Shown: positions 18,323 through 27,126 of the stretch, in pieces
How positions within the stretch are numbered: the first letter of the stretch is position 1
Layout of the letters: each line of letters starts with the position of its first letter
Notes under the pieces: generated by a model
Told to the model about the DNA's origin: nothing
Database searches by the model: none
Seen by the model: only the letters and a program-made list of their open reading frames with translations
Source of the DNA: Porphyromonadaceae bacterium UBA7176
GTDB taxonomy: Bacteria > Bacteroidota > Bacteroidia > Bacteroidales > Muribaculaceae
Assembly: GCA_002491245.1 (NCBI GenBank)
Contig: DKVO01000025.1
Span: forward strand, 32,451-71,016
Reading direction: 5' to 3'
DNA: 38,566 nucleotides
Made by a program: the position numbers and the translations under genes

Positions 18323-20667
18323 TTTTTCTTTTTAGCAGTTGTGCGTTTAGGCTTTGCCGGTGCGGCATCAGCGTCGGCTATGATTTTCCTGACCTCTTCA
18401 TATGTAAGCGTTTCCGGATTTTTCGTGCCGCGCGGCAATTTGTAGTTTTTCTTGTTGCAGGCAATGTAGGGACCGAATTTGCCGTTGAGCAACACTACAT
18501 CAGGGTCTTCGTCGTATGTCCGCAATATTTTCTTTTCGTCGGCGGCTCGTTTGGCCACGATAAGCTCTATGGCGTTTTCGAGAGTCACTTCGGTCGGGGC
18601 GATATCTTTGGGTATCGACACGAACTTATTGTTGTGGCGCACATAAGGACCGAAACGCCCGATGGCCACCGACACCTCGGCATCTTCGAAGGTACCGAGT
18701 ATCCTGGGGAATTCGAATAGCTTGAGCGCTTCTTCGAGAGTGATGTCGCTGATCGACTGACCCTTGAGGAGCGAAGCAAATTGTGGCTTCTCTTCGCTGT
18801 CGGGGCTACCTATCTGTACCACAGGGCCGAACCGGCCTATTTTCACACTCACGGGTTTGCCGCTCACCGGGTCGTTGCCAAGCAGGCGCTCGCCGAATTT
18901 GAGACCGCCTTGTTTTATTGTCATGGCTTCGTCCACGGCAGGGTGGAAGAGTGTATAGAATGCCGATATCTCTTTGTTCCAGGGTAATGTGCCGCGTGCG
19001 ATCTCGTCGAATTTTTCTTCGATGTTTGCAGTGAAGTTGTAGTCGAGCACATCAGGGAAGTACTCGGTGAGGAACTCGTTCACAATCATGCCGGTATCGG
19101 TCGGGACGAGTTTACCTTTGTTCGCTCCAGTCATTACGGTGCGTTCTTCCTCTGCAATCTTTCCGGCGTGGAGCGATATGGTGTTGTAGGTTCTCGGAGA
19201 ACCTTCATTCTCGCCACGTTCGACATATCCGCGTTGCTGGATAGTGGAGATTGTGGGTGCATAGGTCGAAGGACGGCCGATGCCAAGCTCTTCCATTTTC
19301 TTGACCAGCGAAGCCTCGGTATAGCGCGGTGGCTGCTGGGTGAAGCGTTCTGTAGCCTCAATATCGGTGTAGCGCATCGCCATACCTGTGGTCAGGCCTG
19401 CGTTAGGGTTCGGTTGGGCGGCGGTTTCATCGTCGTCGCTGCTTTCGGTATACACTCTCAGGAAGCCGTCGAAAACTATAGTCTCGTCTGTCGCAGTGAA
19501 TTTATGTGCTACCGTAGGAGCGGTGATGTCGACAGTCGTCTTTTTGATTTCTGCATCGGCCATCTGCGAAGCTATGGCGCGGCGGCGGATGAGGGTGTAG
19601 AGCTTCTGTTCCTGTGGAGTCGCGTCATCGAGGATGTCTACGGCAGCGTAGGTCGGACGGATGGCTTCGTGGGCTTCTTGGGCACCTTTCGACGATGTGT
19701 GATAGTTGCGTACGTGGAGGTAGCGCTCGCCAAGCTTGTCGGTAATGAGTTTGCCCATAGCTGCTACAGCTTCGGCCGAGAGGTTGACCGAGTCGGTACG
19801 CATGTAGGTGATGTGACCGTTTTCATACAGGCGCTGGGCTACCGACATGGTCATCGATACCGGAAAACCGAGTTTGCGCGACGCTTCCTGTTGCAAGGTG
19901 GATGTAGTGAACGGCGGTGCCGGCGATTTATGCAGCGGATGCACTTCAATGTCGCCTACAGTAAATGCAGCATCGGCACATGCCTTGAGGAAAGCTGTGG
20001 CTTCGGCTTCGTTTTCGAGGCGCTGTGGCAGCTCGGCGCGCACGGCATGGCTTTCGTCGCCTTCGGGTACGAAGACTGCCGACACGCGGTAGTAAGGCTC
20101 GCTCTTGAATGCCCTTATTTCATTTTCGCGCTCCACGATGAGCCTAACGGCCACCGACTGGACACGTCCGGCCGAAAGTGTCGGTTTGAGGCGTTTCCAA
20201 AGCACAGGCGACAATTCGAAGCCCACAATGCGGTCGAGTACACGGCGCGCCTGCTGGGCGTCGACACGGGCCAGGTCGATGCTCCGGGGATTGGCTATGG
20301 CGTGGAGAATGGCGTTCTTGGTGATTTCGTGGAAAACTATGCGGCGAGTGTTTTCGGGCTTGAGCCCCAGTACCTCGTAGAGGTGCCAGGCGATGGCTTC
20401 TCCTTCGCGGTCTTCATCGGAAGCGAGCCACACTGTGTCGGCTTTCGAGGCGGCGCGTTTGAGTTCGGCTACCAATTGGGTCTTGTCCTCCGGTATTTCG
20501 TAGATAGGGCTGAAACCGTTGTCGATATCTATGCTGAAATTTTTCTTTTTCAAGTCGCGGATATGGCCGTAACTCGACATCACGCGGTAGTCGGGCCCGA
20601 GAAATTTTTCTATCGTTTTGGCTTTTGCCGGAGATTCTACTATTACAAGATTTTTGGGCGTGCTCAT
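18319..20667 (-). CDS. topA: DNA topoisomerase I
   Basis: TopA relaxes negative supercoils. The TOPRIM domain is at the N-terminus (LVIVESPAKAKTIEKFLG, with acidic residues ASDEDREGEA), and the catalytic Tyr288 is in GHITYMRTDS. Three C-terminal GRFGP/GKFGP repeats replace the Cys4 zinc fingers of E. coli TopA, and the tail is lysine-rich. I chose the ATG at 20667 (782 aa). The promoter -7 element at 20692-20699 would place the transcript start just downstream of 20694, so the longer frame opening there is unlikely. It heads the long minus-strand run that ends with comEC. Confidence 0.96.
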   Translation of the reverse strand: MSTPKNLVIVESPAKAKTIEKFLGPDYRVMSSYGHIRDLKKKNFSIDIDNGFSPIYEIPEDKTQLVAELKRAASKADTVWLASDEDREGEAIAWHLYEVLGLKPENTRRIVFHEITKNAILHAIANPRSIDLARVDAQQARRVLDRIVGFELSPVLWKRLKPTLSAGRVQSVAVRLIVERENEIRAFKSEPYYRVSAVFVPEGDESHAVRAELPQRLENEAEATAFLKACADAAFTVGDIEVHPLHKSPAPPFTTSTLQQEASRKLGFPVSMTMSVAQRLYENGHITYMRTDSVNLSAEAVAAMGKLITDKLGERYLHVRNYHTSSKGAQEAHEAIRPTYAAVDILDDATPQEQKLYTLIRRRAIASQMADAEIKKTTVDITAPTVAHKFTATDETIVFDGFLRVYTESSDDDETAAQPNPNAGLTTGMAMRYTDIEATERFTQQPPRYTEASLVKKMEELGIGRPSTYAPTISTIQQRGYVERGENEGSPRTYNTISLHAGKIAEEERTVMTGANKGKLVPTDTGMIVNEFLTEYFPDVLDYNFTANIEEKFDEIARGTLPWNKEISAFYTLFHPAVDEAMTIKQGGLKFGERLLGNDPVSGKPVSVKIGRFGPVVQIGSPDSEEKPQFASLLKGQSISDITLEEALKLFEFPRILGTFEDAEVSVAIGRFGPYVRHNNKFVSIPKDIAPTEVTLENAIELIVAKRAADEKKILRTYDEDPDVVLLNGKFGPYIACNKKNYKLPRGTKNPETLTYEEVRKIIADADAAPAKPKRTTAKKKK

Positions 20668-20691
20668 ATGTTCAGTTTCCGTTTCAGTCGG

Positions 20692-20719
20692 CAAAATTAG
20701 TGAAAATCATTATATAATG
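20692..20719 (-). promoter_or_regulatory. topA promoter with a palindromic spacer
   Basis: TAATTTTG on the minus strand (20692-20699) matches the Bacteroidetes -7 element. Just upstream, at 20708-20719, is the perfect 12-base palindrome CATTATATAATG, which occupies the spacer where the -33 element would begin. No TTTG is visible at the usual distance. Confidence 0.5.
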
Positions 20720-20801
20720 TGTAATGCCGGCCCGAAAAAGTAACAAATGGTATAGTAAGAATGTTGTTGAGGGAGGATAGTCCCGACGGGTCGGTAAGGT
20801 T

Positions 20802-21254
20802 TCAGTCATCGACGTCTTCGTCGATAGGCGCCTGCGGTGCGCATTCGGCCAGCATCTCGTCGTATTCGGCCCATGAAGGGTCGTTCTCGGCATAAATTTT
20901 CAGTGGCAGCTCCGGTAGGTCTTTCAACGCGCGGTTGAGGTAAGAACCGAATACTTCGGTCGAGAAAGTGTAGAACACCCAGTTGCGCTCGCCCGAACCG
21001 GTGTATATGCCTGTCATTATGGCCGTGTTTTTGCCTTTAAGCTCTTTCTGCATGGCTTCGGTAGCCTGGTCGAGGAGTTCAGATGTCGCTTCATCGGGGA
21101 AGCCGTAAGCTCCTTCTGGAGTGTAGGGCATAGTGATTTCGATGCGGATATTGTTGCGTTCGCGCGAGCGGAACTTATCTACATCAAGTCTTCCGGTGAC
21201 AATCACCGTGTGTCCGTTGCCGTCGTCGGCAGGAGTGGTAAACCAGTCGTTCAT
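20802..21254 (-). CDS. DUF695-type protein
   Basis: This 150-residue soluble protein has no signal peptide or membrane segment. It resembles what I remember of DUF695 proteins in Bacteroides, with VTGRLDVDKFR, the central AIMTGIYTGSGERNWVFYTFS and the late PLKIYAENDPSWAEYDEM. The function is unknown. The gene begins about 16-20 bases after the 3' end of the RNase P RNA on the same strand, with no room for a promoter of its own outside rnpB. It may therefore depend on readthrough. Confidence 0.8.
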   Translation of the reverse strand: MNDWFTTPADDGNGHTVIVTGRLDVDKFRSRERNNIRIEITMPYTPEGAYGFPDEATSELLDQATEAMQKELKGKNTAIMTGIYTGSGERNWVFYTFSTEVFGSYLNRALKDLPELPLKIYAENDPSWAEYDEMLAECAPQAPIDEDVDD

Positions 21255-21269
21255 CAGGATATTGTATAA

Positions 21270-21646
21270 AAAAGCATGGTCGGAGTATAAGCCGGGTTAT
21301 GTGGCGTGCGCGCTTTCCGCTGGCGGAGCTACGTCATGCCGTCCGTCATTTATCTGGCATCACTGCCGTGAGCAGTCTACCCCCCGGCAATGGACGGGCA
21401 GCCCTTGAATGCCGGTATACTTGACCTTGCAACCCATAATGTGTGCGGCGCGCCATGTCGCCGTGGCGCCCGGTGAGCTCTTACCTCGCCTTTTCACCCT
21501 TGCCTCCGGAGAGGCGGTTGTTTTCTGTCACACTGATCTACCGTTGCCGATAGCTTACCGTTAGTAAGTATGGTGCCCTTTGTTGCCCGGACTTTCCTCC
21601 CGTCCCTTACGTGGAGACGGGCGACGGACCCTCCGGCCATGCTTTG
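21270..21646 (-). ncRNA. rnpB: RNase P RNA
   Basis: RNase P RNA is the catalytic RNA that removes 5' leaders from pre-tRNAs. On the minus strand the conserved core is clear in order: GAGGAAAGTCCGGGC (near 21586-21600), GGTGAAAAGGCGAGGTAAG with AGCTCACCG (about 21471-21499), GGGTTGCAAGGTCAAG (about 21421-21436), GGTAGACTGC, and AACCCGGCTTATA (21286-21298). The ends are set by helix P1: GCATGG near the 5' end pairs with CCATGC at the 3' end, and CGGAG with CTCCG around one mismatch. A run of six Us follows. The 5' end is about 12 bases past the lpxA stop codon. End positions are accurate to a few bases. Confidence 0.95.
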
Positions 21647-21657
21647 TCGTTTTTTTG

Positions 21658-22443
21658 TCAGATTACGCCTGGATAGCAGCGGAGGATACCGCGCTCCGAC
21701 TTGCGGACGAAATCAAGTATCATGTCGCGCTCCTCGCTCTGGGGTACCTCGCGTTCTACGATTTCAATCGATTCGGTGATGTTTTTGCCGCTGTTGTAGA
21801 GCAGGCGGTACACTTCCTGTATCGTGGCGATAGTTTCGGCGGAGAAACCGCGGCGGCGAAGCCCGACAGTGTTGACGCCGGTATAGCTTATCGGCTCACG
21901 TGCGGCTTTGATGAACGGGGGGATATCTTTGTTGACGAGGGCTCCGCCCTGCATCATGATATGGCTGCCGATATGGCAGAACTGGTGGATAAGGCTGCCG
22001 CCGCCGATGATGGCGAAATCGTCGACCACAACTTCGCCGGCGAGTTGGCTGGCGTTGCTGATGATCACGTTGTTGCCCACGATGCAGTCGTGCGCCACAT
22101 GGCTGTAGGCCATGATGAGGCAGTTACTGCCTACTACAGTACGGCCTTTGGCCGCTGTGCCGCGGTTGACGGTCACGCATTCGCGCAACACTGTGTTATC
22201 GCCTATTTCTGCTGTCGTCTCCTCGCCGCGGAACTTGAGGTCCTGCGGTATGGCACTTATCACGGCGCCGGGGAAGATGGTGACGTTGCTACCGATACGG
22301 GCTCCCTCGAGGATGGTGACATTGCTGCCTATGCGTGTGCCGGGGCCGATTTCAACATTACGGTCGATGGTTGTGAACGGACCGATAACGACGTCGTCGG
22401 CTATCTTGGCTTCTGGGTTAATGCTTGCTAATGGTTGATGCAT
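21658..22443 (-). CDS. lpxA: UDP-N-acetylglucosamine acyltransferase LpxA
   Basis: LpxA adds the first 3-hydroxyacyl chain to UDP-GlcNAc from acyl-ACP, the first step of lipid A synthesis. The 261-residue protein is a left-handed beta helix of hexapeptide repeats (about 8-190) with the catalytic His118 in HVAHDCIVG. A C-terminal helical part follows. The start at 22443 begins MHQPLASINPEAKI, ten bases past the lpxC-fabZ stop. A longer in-frame start at 22488 would run into the upstream gene. Confidence 0.96.
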   Translation of the reverse strand: MHQPLASINPEAKIADDVVIGPFTTIDRNVEIGPGTRIGSNVTILEGARIGSNVTIFPGAVISAIPQDLKFRGEETTAEIGDNTVLRECVTVNRGTAAKGRTVVGSNCLIMAYSHVAHDCIVGNNVIISNASQLAGEVVVDDFAIIGGGSLIHQFCHIGSHIMMQGGALVNKDIPPFIKAAREPISYTGVNTVGLRRRGFSAETIATIQEVYRLLYNSGKNITESIEIVEREVPQSEERDMILDFVRKSERGILRCYPGVI

Positions 22444-22453
22444 GGTTGTCGGC

Positions 22454-23836
22454 TTACTTGTTTTTGACAATCTGTGCCATGAATTCACATTCGCACACTA
22501 CTTTTTCGCCTACGAAAGCACGGCCTTTCATCACTGCCATGCCGCGGCGCATCGGGGTGATGAACGACACGTGGAAGAGTAGGGTGTCGCCGGGCACGAC
22601 TTTTTGGCGGAATTTCACATTGTCGATCTTCATGAAGTAGGTCGAGTAGCGCTCGGGTTCGTCGACAGTGCTCAATACCAGCAGACCACCGGTCTGGGCC
22701 ATAGCCTCTACAAGCAGTACGCCGGGCATCACAGGCTCCTGAGGGAAGTGTCCCTGGAAGAATGGCTCGTTGGTACTTACATTCTTCACGCCCACAATGT
22801 AGTTGTCGGTCTTGTCTATCACCTTGTCGACAAGCAGGAAGGGATAGCGGTGGGGCAGGTGGTGGCGGATGGCGTTGTTGTCCATCAGCGGCTCTACATT
22901 AGGGTCGTAGTTGGGTACCTGTATGTCCTGACGCTTGATTTCGTGGCGCAGCGTCTTGGCAAGCTGGGTGTTGATGGTGTGGCCGGGCTTGGTGGCGATC
23001 ACACGGCCTTTGAGCGGACGGCCTATCAGGGCTATGTCGCCGATGAGGTCCATAAGTTTGTGGCGAGCAGGCTCGTTGGGGGCATGGAGAGGTATGGTGT
23101 TGATGAACCCGAAGTCGTTGGCATCGTGGTGGGGGGCACCCATGATGTCGGCCAGATGGTCGAGCTCTTCCTGAGTCTTGGGGTTCTCGTAGATCACGAT
23201 GGCATTGTCGAGGTCGCCGCCCTTTATGAGGCCGGCTTTGAGCAATGGCTCAATCTCGCGAACAAATACGAATGTACGGGCCCAGGCCACGTCGGTGCCG
23301 AAGTCGGCGATATGGTCGAGGGTGGCATACTGGTTGGCGAGCACTTCGCTCTCGAAATTCACTTTCACGTCGAGGCTGAACTCATCGTCGGGCAGCAACA
23401 TTAGTTTAGAACCTGTGGCAGCGTCGACAACCTCGACCTTATGTTTTACATAGAAGAAATCTTTGTCGGAAATCTGCTCTTTTACGCCTACGGTCTGTAT
23501 GGCATCGAAAAATGGTTTGGCGCTGCCGTCGAGGATTGGCATTTCGGGGCCATTGACCTTGATGAGGCAGTTGTCGATACCGCAGGCATAGAGAGCGGCC
23601 ATAGCATGTTCGATGGTACTGATGGTGGCGTCGCCTTTGCCGACAACGGTGCCGCGCTGTGTGCCTACTACATTTTCGGCAACGGCGTCGATAATGGGTT
23701 CGCCCTCGAGGTCGGTGCGCTGTATCTTATATCCGTGGTTGTCGGGGGCGGGGCAGAAAGTCGCTGTCAGGAAAGCTCCGGTATGAAGGCCTTTGCCTTC
23801 GAGGGTAAACTCTCCCTGGAGTGTGATTTGCTTCAT
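22454..23836 (-). CDS. lpxC/fabZ: bifunctional LpxC deacetylase / FabZ dehydratase
   Basis: The protein fuses two enzymes. Residues 1 to about 305 are LpxC, the zinc deacetylase that commits to lipid A; zinc-site motifs are TISTIEHAMAALYACG and HKLMDLIGD. Residues about 318-460 are FabZ, the 3-hydroxyacyl-ACP dehydratase, with LPHRYPFLLVDKV, catalytic His363 in FQGHFP and Glu378 in LLVEAMAQTGG. This fusion is a known Bacteroidetes feature and joins lipid A and fatty acid synthesis, which compete for 3-hydroxyacyl-ACP. It lies 14 bases after lpxD. Confidence 0.97.
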   Translation of the reverse strand: MKQITLQGEFTLEGKGLHTGAFLTATFCPAPDNHGYKIQRTDLEGEPIIDAVAENVVGTQRGTVVGKGDATISTIEHAMAALYACGIDNCLIKVNGPEMPILDGSAKPFFDAIQTVGVKEQISDKDFFYVKHKVEVVDAATGSKLMLLPDDEFSLDVKVNFESEVLANQYATLDHIADFGTDVAWARTFVFVREIEPLLKAGLIKGGDLDNAIVIYENPKTQEELDHLADIMGAPHHDANDFGFINTIPLHAPNEPARHKLMDLIGDIALIGRPLKGRVIATKPGHTINTQLAKTLRHEIKRQDIQVPNYDPNVEPLMDNNAIRHHLPHRYPFLLVDKVIDKTDNYIVGVKNVSTNEPFFQGHFPQEPVMPGVLLVEAMAQTGGLLVLSTVDEPERYSTYFMKIDNVKFRQKVVPGDTLLFHVSFITPMRRGMAVMKGRAFVGEKVVCECEFMAQIVKNK

Positions 23837-23850
23837 TATATCAGATGGTT

Positions 23851-24879
23851 TTATTCTTCGGTATGGTGTTTTTCGAGTTTCGTTACCCGGTGGAGGAGTT
23901 CGGGAAGCTGGCGCATGGCGGCGGCTATACGGGCAAACTCGCGGCCGGGGACGGCTGGAGAACCCATGATGCGGCTGTCGGGGGCAACATTATTGGGTAT
24001 GCCCGACTGGGCGCCTATGCTCGTACGGTCGCCGACGCTGATGTGCCCGGCGACGCCTACCTGGCCGCCGAACATGCAGTTGGCCCCGATTTTGGTCGAT
24101 CCGGCGATGCCTACTTGCGAGGCCATCACGGTGTCGTGGCCTACCTCCACATTATGGGCTATCTGTATCAGATTGTCGAGCTTCACGCCACGCTGTATGT
24201 GCGTACATCCCATCGTGGAGCGGTCGATGGTCGTGTTGGCTCCGATTTCCACATCGTCGTCGACTACGACTATGCCGATTTGCTCTATCTTATGGTATAC
24301 ACCCTGCGCATCGGGAGCGAACCCGAAACCGTCGGAGCCGATTACTGCGCCGGCATGGATGACGCAACGCTGGCCTATGCGGCAGTTGTAGTAAATCTTG
24401 GCTCCTGGATATATCACGGTGCCGTCGCCGATGGTCACACCGGGGCCTACATAAGCCTGAGGGTATATTTTCACGTCTTTACCAATCTTTGCTCCGGCGC
24501 CGATATAGGCAAACGCGCCGACATAGCAATCCTCGGGCACTTCGACACCCTCGGCAATATGGCAAGGCTGTTCGATGCCTGTCGGCTGTGGCTTGATAAA
24601 TTGCGCTGCGAGGTTGAGCAGGCCCGACAATGCTACATACGGGTCGTCGACGCGGATAAGCGTGGCTTTGACAGGCTCTTCTGCCACGAAATCGCGGCGC
24701 ACAAGCACTACCGACGCTCCGGTGCTATAGATGTGGTGGGTATATTTGGGGTTGGCTAAAAATGTGATGGTACCCGGTGTGGCTTCTTCGATTTTGGCAA
24801 AATTACTTACCGTTACATCGCCCGGGCCTTCAATTTCTCCGCCTAAATGATTGGCTATTATTTCGGCTGTCAGCTGCAT
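23851..24879 (-). CDS. lpxD: UDP-3-O-acylglucosamine N-acyltransferase LpxD
   Basis: LpxD adds the second 3-hydroxyacyl chain, to the amino group released by LpxC. The 342-residue protein has an N-terminal uridine-binding domain (to about 100), then hexapeptide repeats with the catalytic His in QIAHNVEVGHD. A C-terminal helix (KLEKHH region) ends the protein. It is first in the lpxD-lpxCfabZ-lpxA-rnpB-DUF695 order. Upstream, GAATTTTG is one base off the -7 consensus, and a GGGC/GCCC hairpin lies between it and the start; both are weak signals. Confidence 0.96.
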   Translation of the reverse strand: MQLTAEIIANHLGGEIEGPGDVTVSNFAKIEEATPGTITFLANPKYTHHIYSTGASVVLVRRDFVAEEPVKATLIRVDDPYVALSGLLNLAAQFIKPQPTGIEQPCHIAEGVEVPEDCYVGAFAYIGAGAKIGKDVKIYPQAYVGPGVTIGDGTVIYPGAKIYYNCRIGQRCVIHAGAVIGSDGFGFAPDAQGVYHKIEQIGIVVVDDDVEIGANTTIDRSTMGCTHIQRGVKLDNLIQIAHNVEVGHDTVMASQVGIAGSTKIGANCMFGGQVGVAGHISVGDRTSIGAQSGIPNNVAPDSRIMGSPAVPGREFARIAAAMRQLPELLHRVTKLEKHHTEE

Positions 24880-25020
24880 GATGTAGTATTTGTGGGGGCG
24901 AAGCCCTCCATTTCAATTCGCAAAATTCGTAAAAATTTTTGAATAAAGCCGCATCTTTATGCAAAAAAAGCTCAATACTCCAAGTTTGATGTCATAAAAG
25001 GAGCCTTAAAGGCATATTAT

Positions 25021-25084
25021 AGGAAGAAAAAGCTCCGCATTTTACCACTTTGCATCGTTAGGAGCGCAACGCTCCGTCGTGCCA
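25021..25084 (+). repeat. dispersed intergenic repeat, copy 1
   Basis: AGGAAGAAAA, then AGCTCCGCATTTT, a short spacer containing GCATCG, then AGGAGCGCAACGCTCCG and TCGTGCC. The order is as in the copies at 27137 and 37062. It sits in the 231-bp gap between the glycosyltransferase stop and lpxD. The second module folds as GGAGCG/CGCTCC around three bases. The rest of this gap holds only A/T-rich sequence and the lpxD upstream region. Confidence 0.75.
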
Positions 25085-25110
25085 AACTACTCTCTCCGGG
25101 CACATGCCTC

Positions 25111-26295
25111 TCAATCCCAGGTATACTTCTTCTGCTTCCCGATTTTTGACCGGATTGATCGGCCAAGGCGGCGCAATGGATATGTAGCCGACAGCCACGG
25201 CAGGGTGAGCAGCAGCGTGCGCGACTTCATGGCCCTCATCGCCGGACGCCACATGGCAATGTCGAGCGTGGCCATAAGTATTAAAAGTATCGATGCGGCT
25301 ATGCTTGCCTCAATCTTGGGCCATGCTATTACTGCACCGGCGATCGAGGCTGCCGCAGCCGCAAGCTGAAGCCATCCTGTAAGGCCGAAGACAATACGTG
25401 GACGACGGCCTATGTGGCTCTCCGTGAAAGCCCGTCGCAACACTCGTTCGCGGAACATTCGGGGTGAGTTGCCATGTCGGAGACGCACCATCGACTCCTC
25501 CGACAGCTCCACCGTCGTGTTGTCCGGCCGGGCAATCTCACTGATGAAGATATCATCGTCACCATAGTGGAGATTGAGCGAACGGGCGAAACCTTTGTTG
25601 CGGAGGAAAGCCTGTTTGCGGTATGCTATATTATATTCAGTTCCGCGGAACGGATGCCGGGCTATTGCCGTCCCGAGCCAGCGGATACTGTCGGCCGAGT
25701 GGTCGAATGCTCGGTGGCGTCGGCCCCTCGACGTATCTTCGTCAGGGTCGATGTAGGCATGGCCGAGCACAATTTCTGTCTTGCCGTCGCGCTCGAAGGG
25801 GCGCATCATGCGTTTGAGCCACAGCGGCGATTCTATGTCGGCGGCAGTGGTGGTTAGCACCACGATATCATATCGGGCAGCCTTGATGCCAAGAGTCAGG
25901 GCGAGTTTTTTGCGCGACAGGTTCACCACACCCTGAGGTGTGAAAGTGAGGTAAAGGTTGGGGTTTGAGGCGCGGAGCATCGACACGGTGTCGCGTACCT
26001 CTACCGACTCCCCTTCGTTCACAACTATAACCTCGAATGCCGCCGGATAGTCTTGTCTCAGTATAGTCGTCAGCATCGAGGCAAGCTCATCAGCATCGCC
26101 TTGCGAGTACACTATCACAGACGCCGGCAGATAGTCGGCATCTGCCTTTTCGGGGCGTTCATGGTCGGCGCGGCGGCGGTAAGCCGTTACCGTCCTTACG
26201 CGAAGAAGATATATCGTCGCAAGAAGTGCTACGCAGGCTAAAGCTCCTCCGAGAAGCCATAGCGACTCTACTGGGATATCAGTCGACAGATACAT
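25111..26295 (-). CDS. membrane-bound family 2 glycosyltransferase
   Basis: This 394-residue protein has a membrane helix at about 9-31, a GT-A glycosyltransferase domain and two or more membrane helices near the C-terminus (about 305-350). Visible motifs are PASVIVYSQGDADEL at the start of the fold, VIVVNEGES, and the acidic cluster HYGDDDIFISEIAR with RMFRERVLRR after it. Substrate and product are unknown; it may act on a cell-surface polysaccharide or lipid. It follows the Crp/Fnr gene by 16 bases and is probably its operon partner. Repeat copy 1 lies just past its stop. Confidence 0.78.
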   Translation of the reverse strand: MYLSTDIPVESLWLLGGALACVALLATIYLLRVRTVTAYRRRADHERPEKADADYLPASVIVYSQGDADELASMLTTILRQDYPAAFEVIVVNEGESVEVRDTVSMLRASNPNLYLTFTPQGVVNLSRKKLALTLGIKAARYDIVVLTTTAADIESPLWLKRMMRPFERDGKTEIVLGHAYIDPDEDTSRGRRHRAFDHSADSIRWLGTAIARHPFRGTEYNIAYRKQAFLRNKGFARSLNLHYGDDDIFISEIARPDNTTVELSEESMVRLRHGNSPRMFRERVLRRAFTESHIGRRPRIVFGLTGWLQLAAAAASIAGAVIAWPKIEASIAASILLILMATLDIAMWRPAMRAMKSRTLLLTLPWLSATYPLRRLGRSIRSKIGKQKKYTWD

Positions 26296-26311
26296 TTGAA
26301 GCTATGTATAT

Positions 26312-27010
26312 TTATCCGAACTTCGATATTTTGCGGAGTTGCTGCTCGTTGATGATTTTGATACGGCGTCCATCGACAAGAAGCAATTTCTCTGCCACGA
26401 AAGTCGACAGTGTGCGGATAGCGTTCGAAGTCGTCATGTTCGACAGGTTGGCGAGATCCTCGCGTGCCATATAAATTTTCAGAGTGCAGTTGTCGTCCTC
26501 GTAGCCGTAATTGTCAAGAAGCACAATGAGAGCCTCGGCAAGACGGCCGCGGATATGCTTCTGCGTGAGATTTACTATGCGTGTGTCCGAGCCTCCGAGG
26601 TTATGCGACAATTCATGGATAAAAAACCATGCAAGCTTTATGTTGCCGTCAATCAGTGTCTTTACCAGACTCAGTGGAATAGCGCCGAGAGTCGACTGCT
26701 CGAAAGCCAAAGCACTCGACACATACGGTTCACGGGCGAAAAACGCCCGGTAGCCGAAGTATTGCACCGGACGGATAAGGCGGATGATCTGCACTCGGCC
26801 TCCAACGCCTTCCTTAGTCTTCTTTACCTTACCTTTGAGCAGTACCCATAGATATTCAGGTTGCTCACCTTCTGCATATATGAGTTGGTTTTTTTTGAAA
26901 TTGTGTATCTGTAGATTTTCGGCCACGGCACGGCGCTCATCCGGCGTAAGAATTTGCCAGATTTCTGCCATGTCTTCATTTATTACTTTCTCGAGAGTTG
27001 CTTTTATCAT
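26312..27010 (-). CDS. Crp/Fnr-family transcriptional regulator
   Basis: The 232-residue protein has a cyclic-nucleotide-binding-like sensor domain (about 15-130, with NQLIYAEGEQPEYLWVLLKGKVK), a dimerisation helix, and a C-terminal winged helix (about 150-225). The recognition segment is MAREDLANLSNMTTSNAIRTLS. There is no Fnr-type cysteine set for an iron-sulfur cluster, and the effector is unknown. The gene has a strong promoter upstream, and an imperfect inverted repeat between promoter and start codon could be an autoregulatory site. Confidence 0.9.
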   Translation of the reverse strand: MIKATLEKVINEDMAEIWQILTPDERRAVAENLQIHNFKKNQLIYAEGEQPEYLWVLLKGKVKKTKEGVGGRVQIIRLIRPVQYFGYRAFFAREPYVSSALAFEQSTLGAIPLSLVKTLIDGNIKLAWFFIHELSHNLGGSDTRIVNLTQKHIRGRLAEALIVLLDNYGYEDDNCTLKIYMAREDLANLSNMTTSNAIRTLSTFVAEKLLLVDGRRIKIINEQQLRKISKFG

Positions 27011-27030
27011 ATACGGGCCTTTAAAACATA

Positions 27031-27085
27031 CTGTATAATGGTGTTTTATAACAGCAAAATTACAAAAAATATTCCAAACACCAAA
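27031..27085 (-). promoter_or_regulatory. promoter and inverted repeat of the Crp/Fnr gene
   Basis: On the minus strand TTTG (27082-27085) is followed after 19 nt by TAATTTTG (27055-27062), a full match to the Bacteroidetes promoter. Just downstream lies an imperfect inverted repeat, CTGTTATAA (27046-27054) and TTATACAG (27031-27038), seven bases apart, at the likely transcript start. Confidence 0.75.
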
Positions 27086-27126
27086 ATTAACATATCGTTT
27101 GGCAGTTTGTAGTTTGGAGGTTTAAC

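Noticed and set aside
19168..20700. A 510-codon open frame on the plus strand, antisense to topA
   Set aside because: It lies wholly over the conserved topA frame. Its translation is full of Cys, Phe, Val and Gly in a pattern that mirrors the topA codons, and it has no recognisable motif.
20708..20719. A dif-type XerCD site
   Set aside because: The A/T-rich palindrome looks superficially similar, but the 11-6-11 arm structure and arm sequences of known dif sites are missing.
22604..23404. A 266-codon plus-strand frame opposite lpxC-fabZ, with similar long frames opposite lpxA (21580-22431) and lpxD (23845-24759)
   Set aside because: Shadow frames caused by codon bias. The minus-strand genes are full length with intact catalytic motifs.
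24889..24912. The hairpin upstream of lpxD as a riboswitch or leader
   Set aside because: Only one short GGGC/GCCC stem next to a weak promoter; too little structure to support a regulatory RNA.
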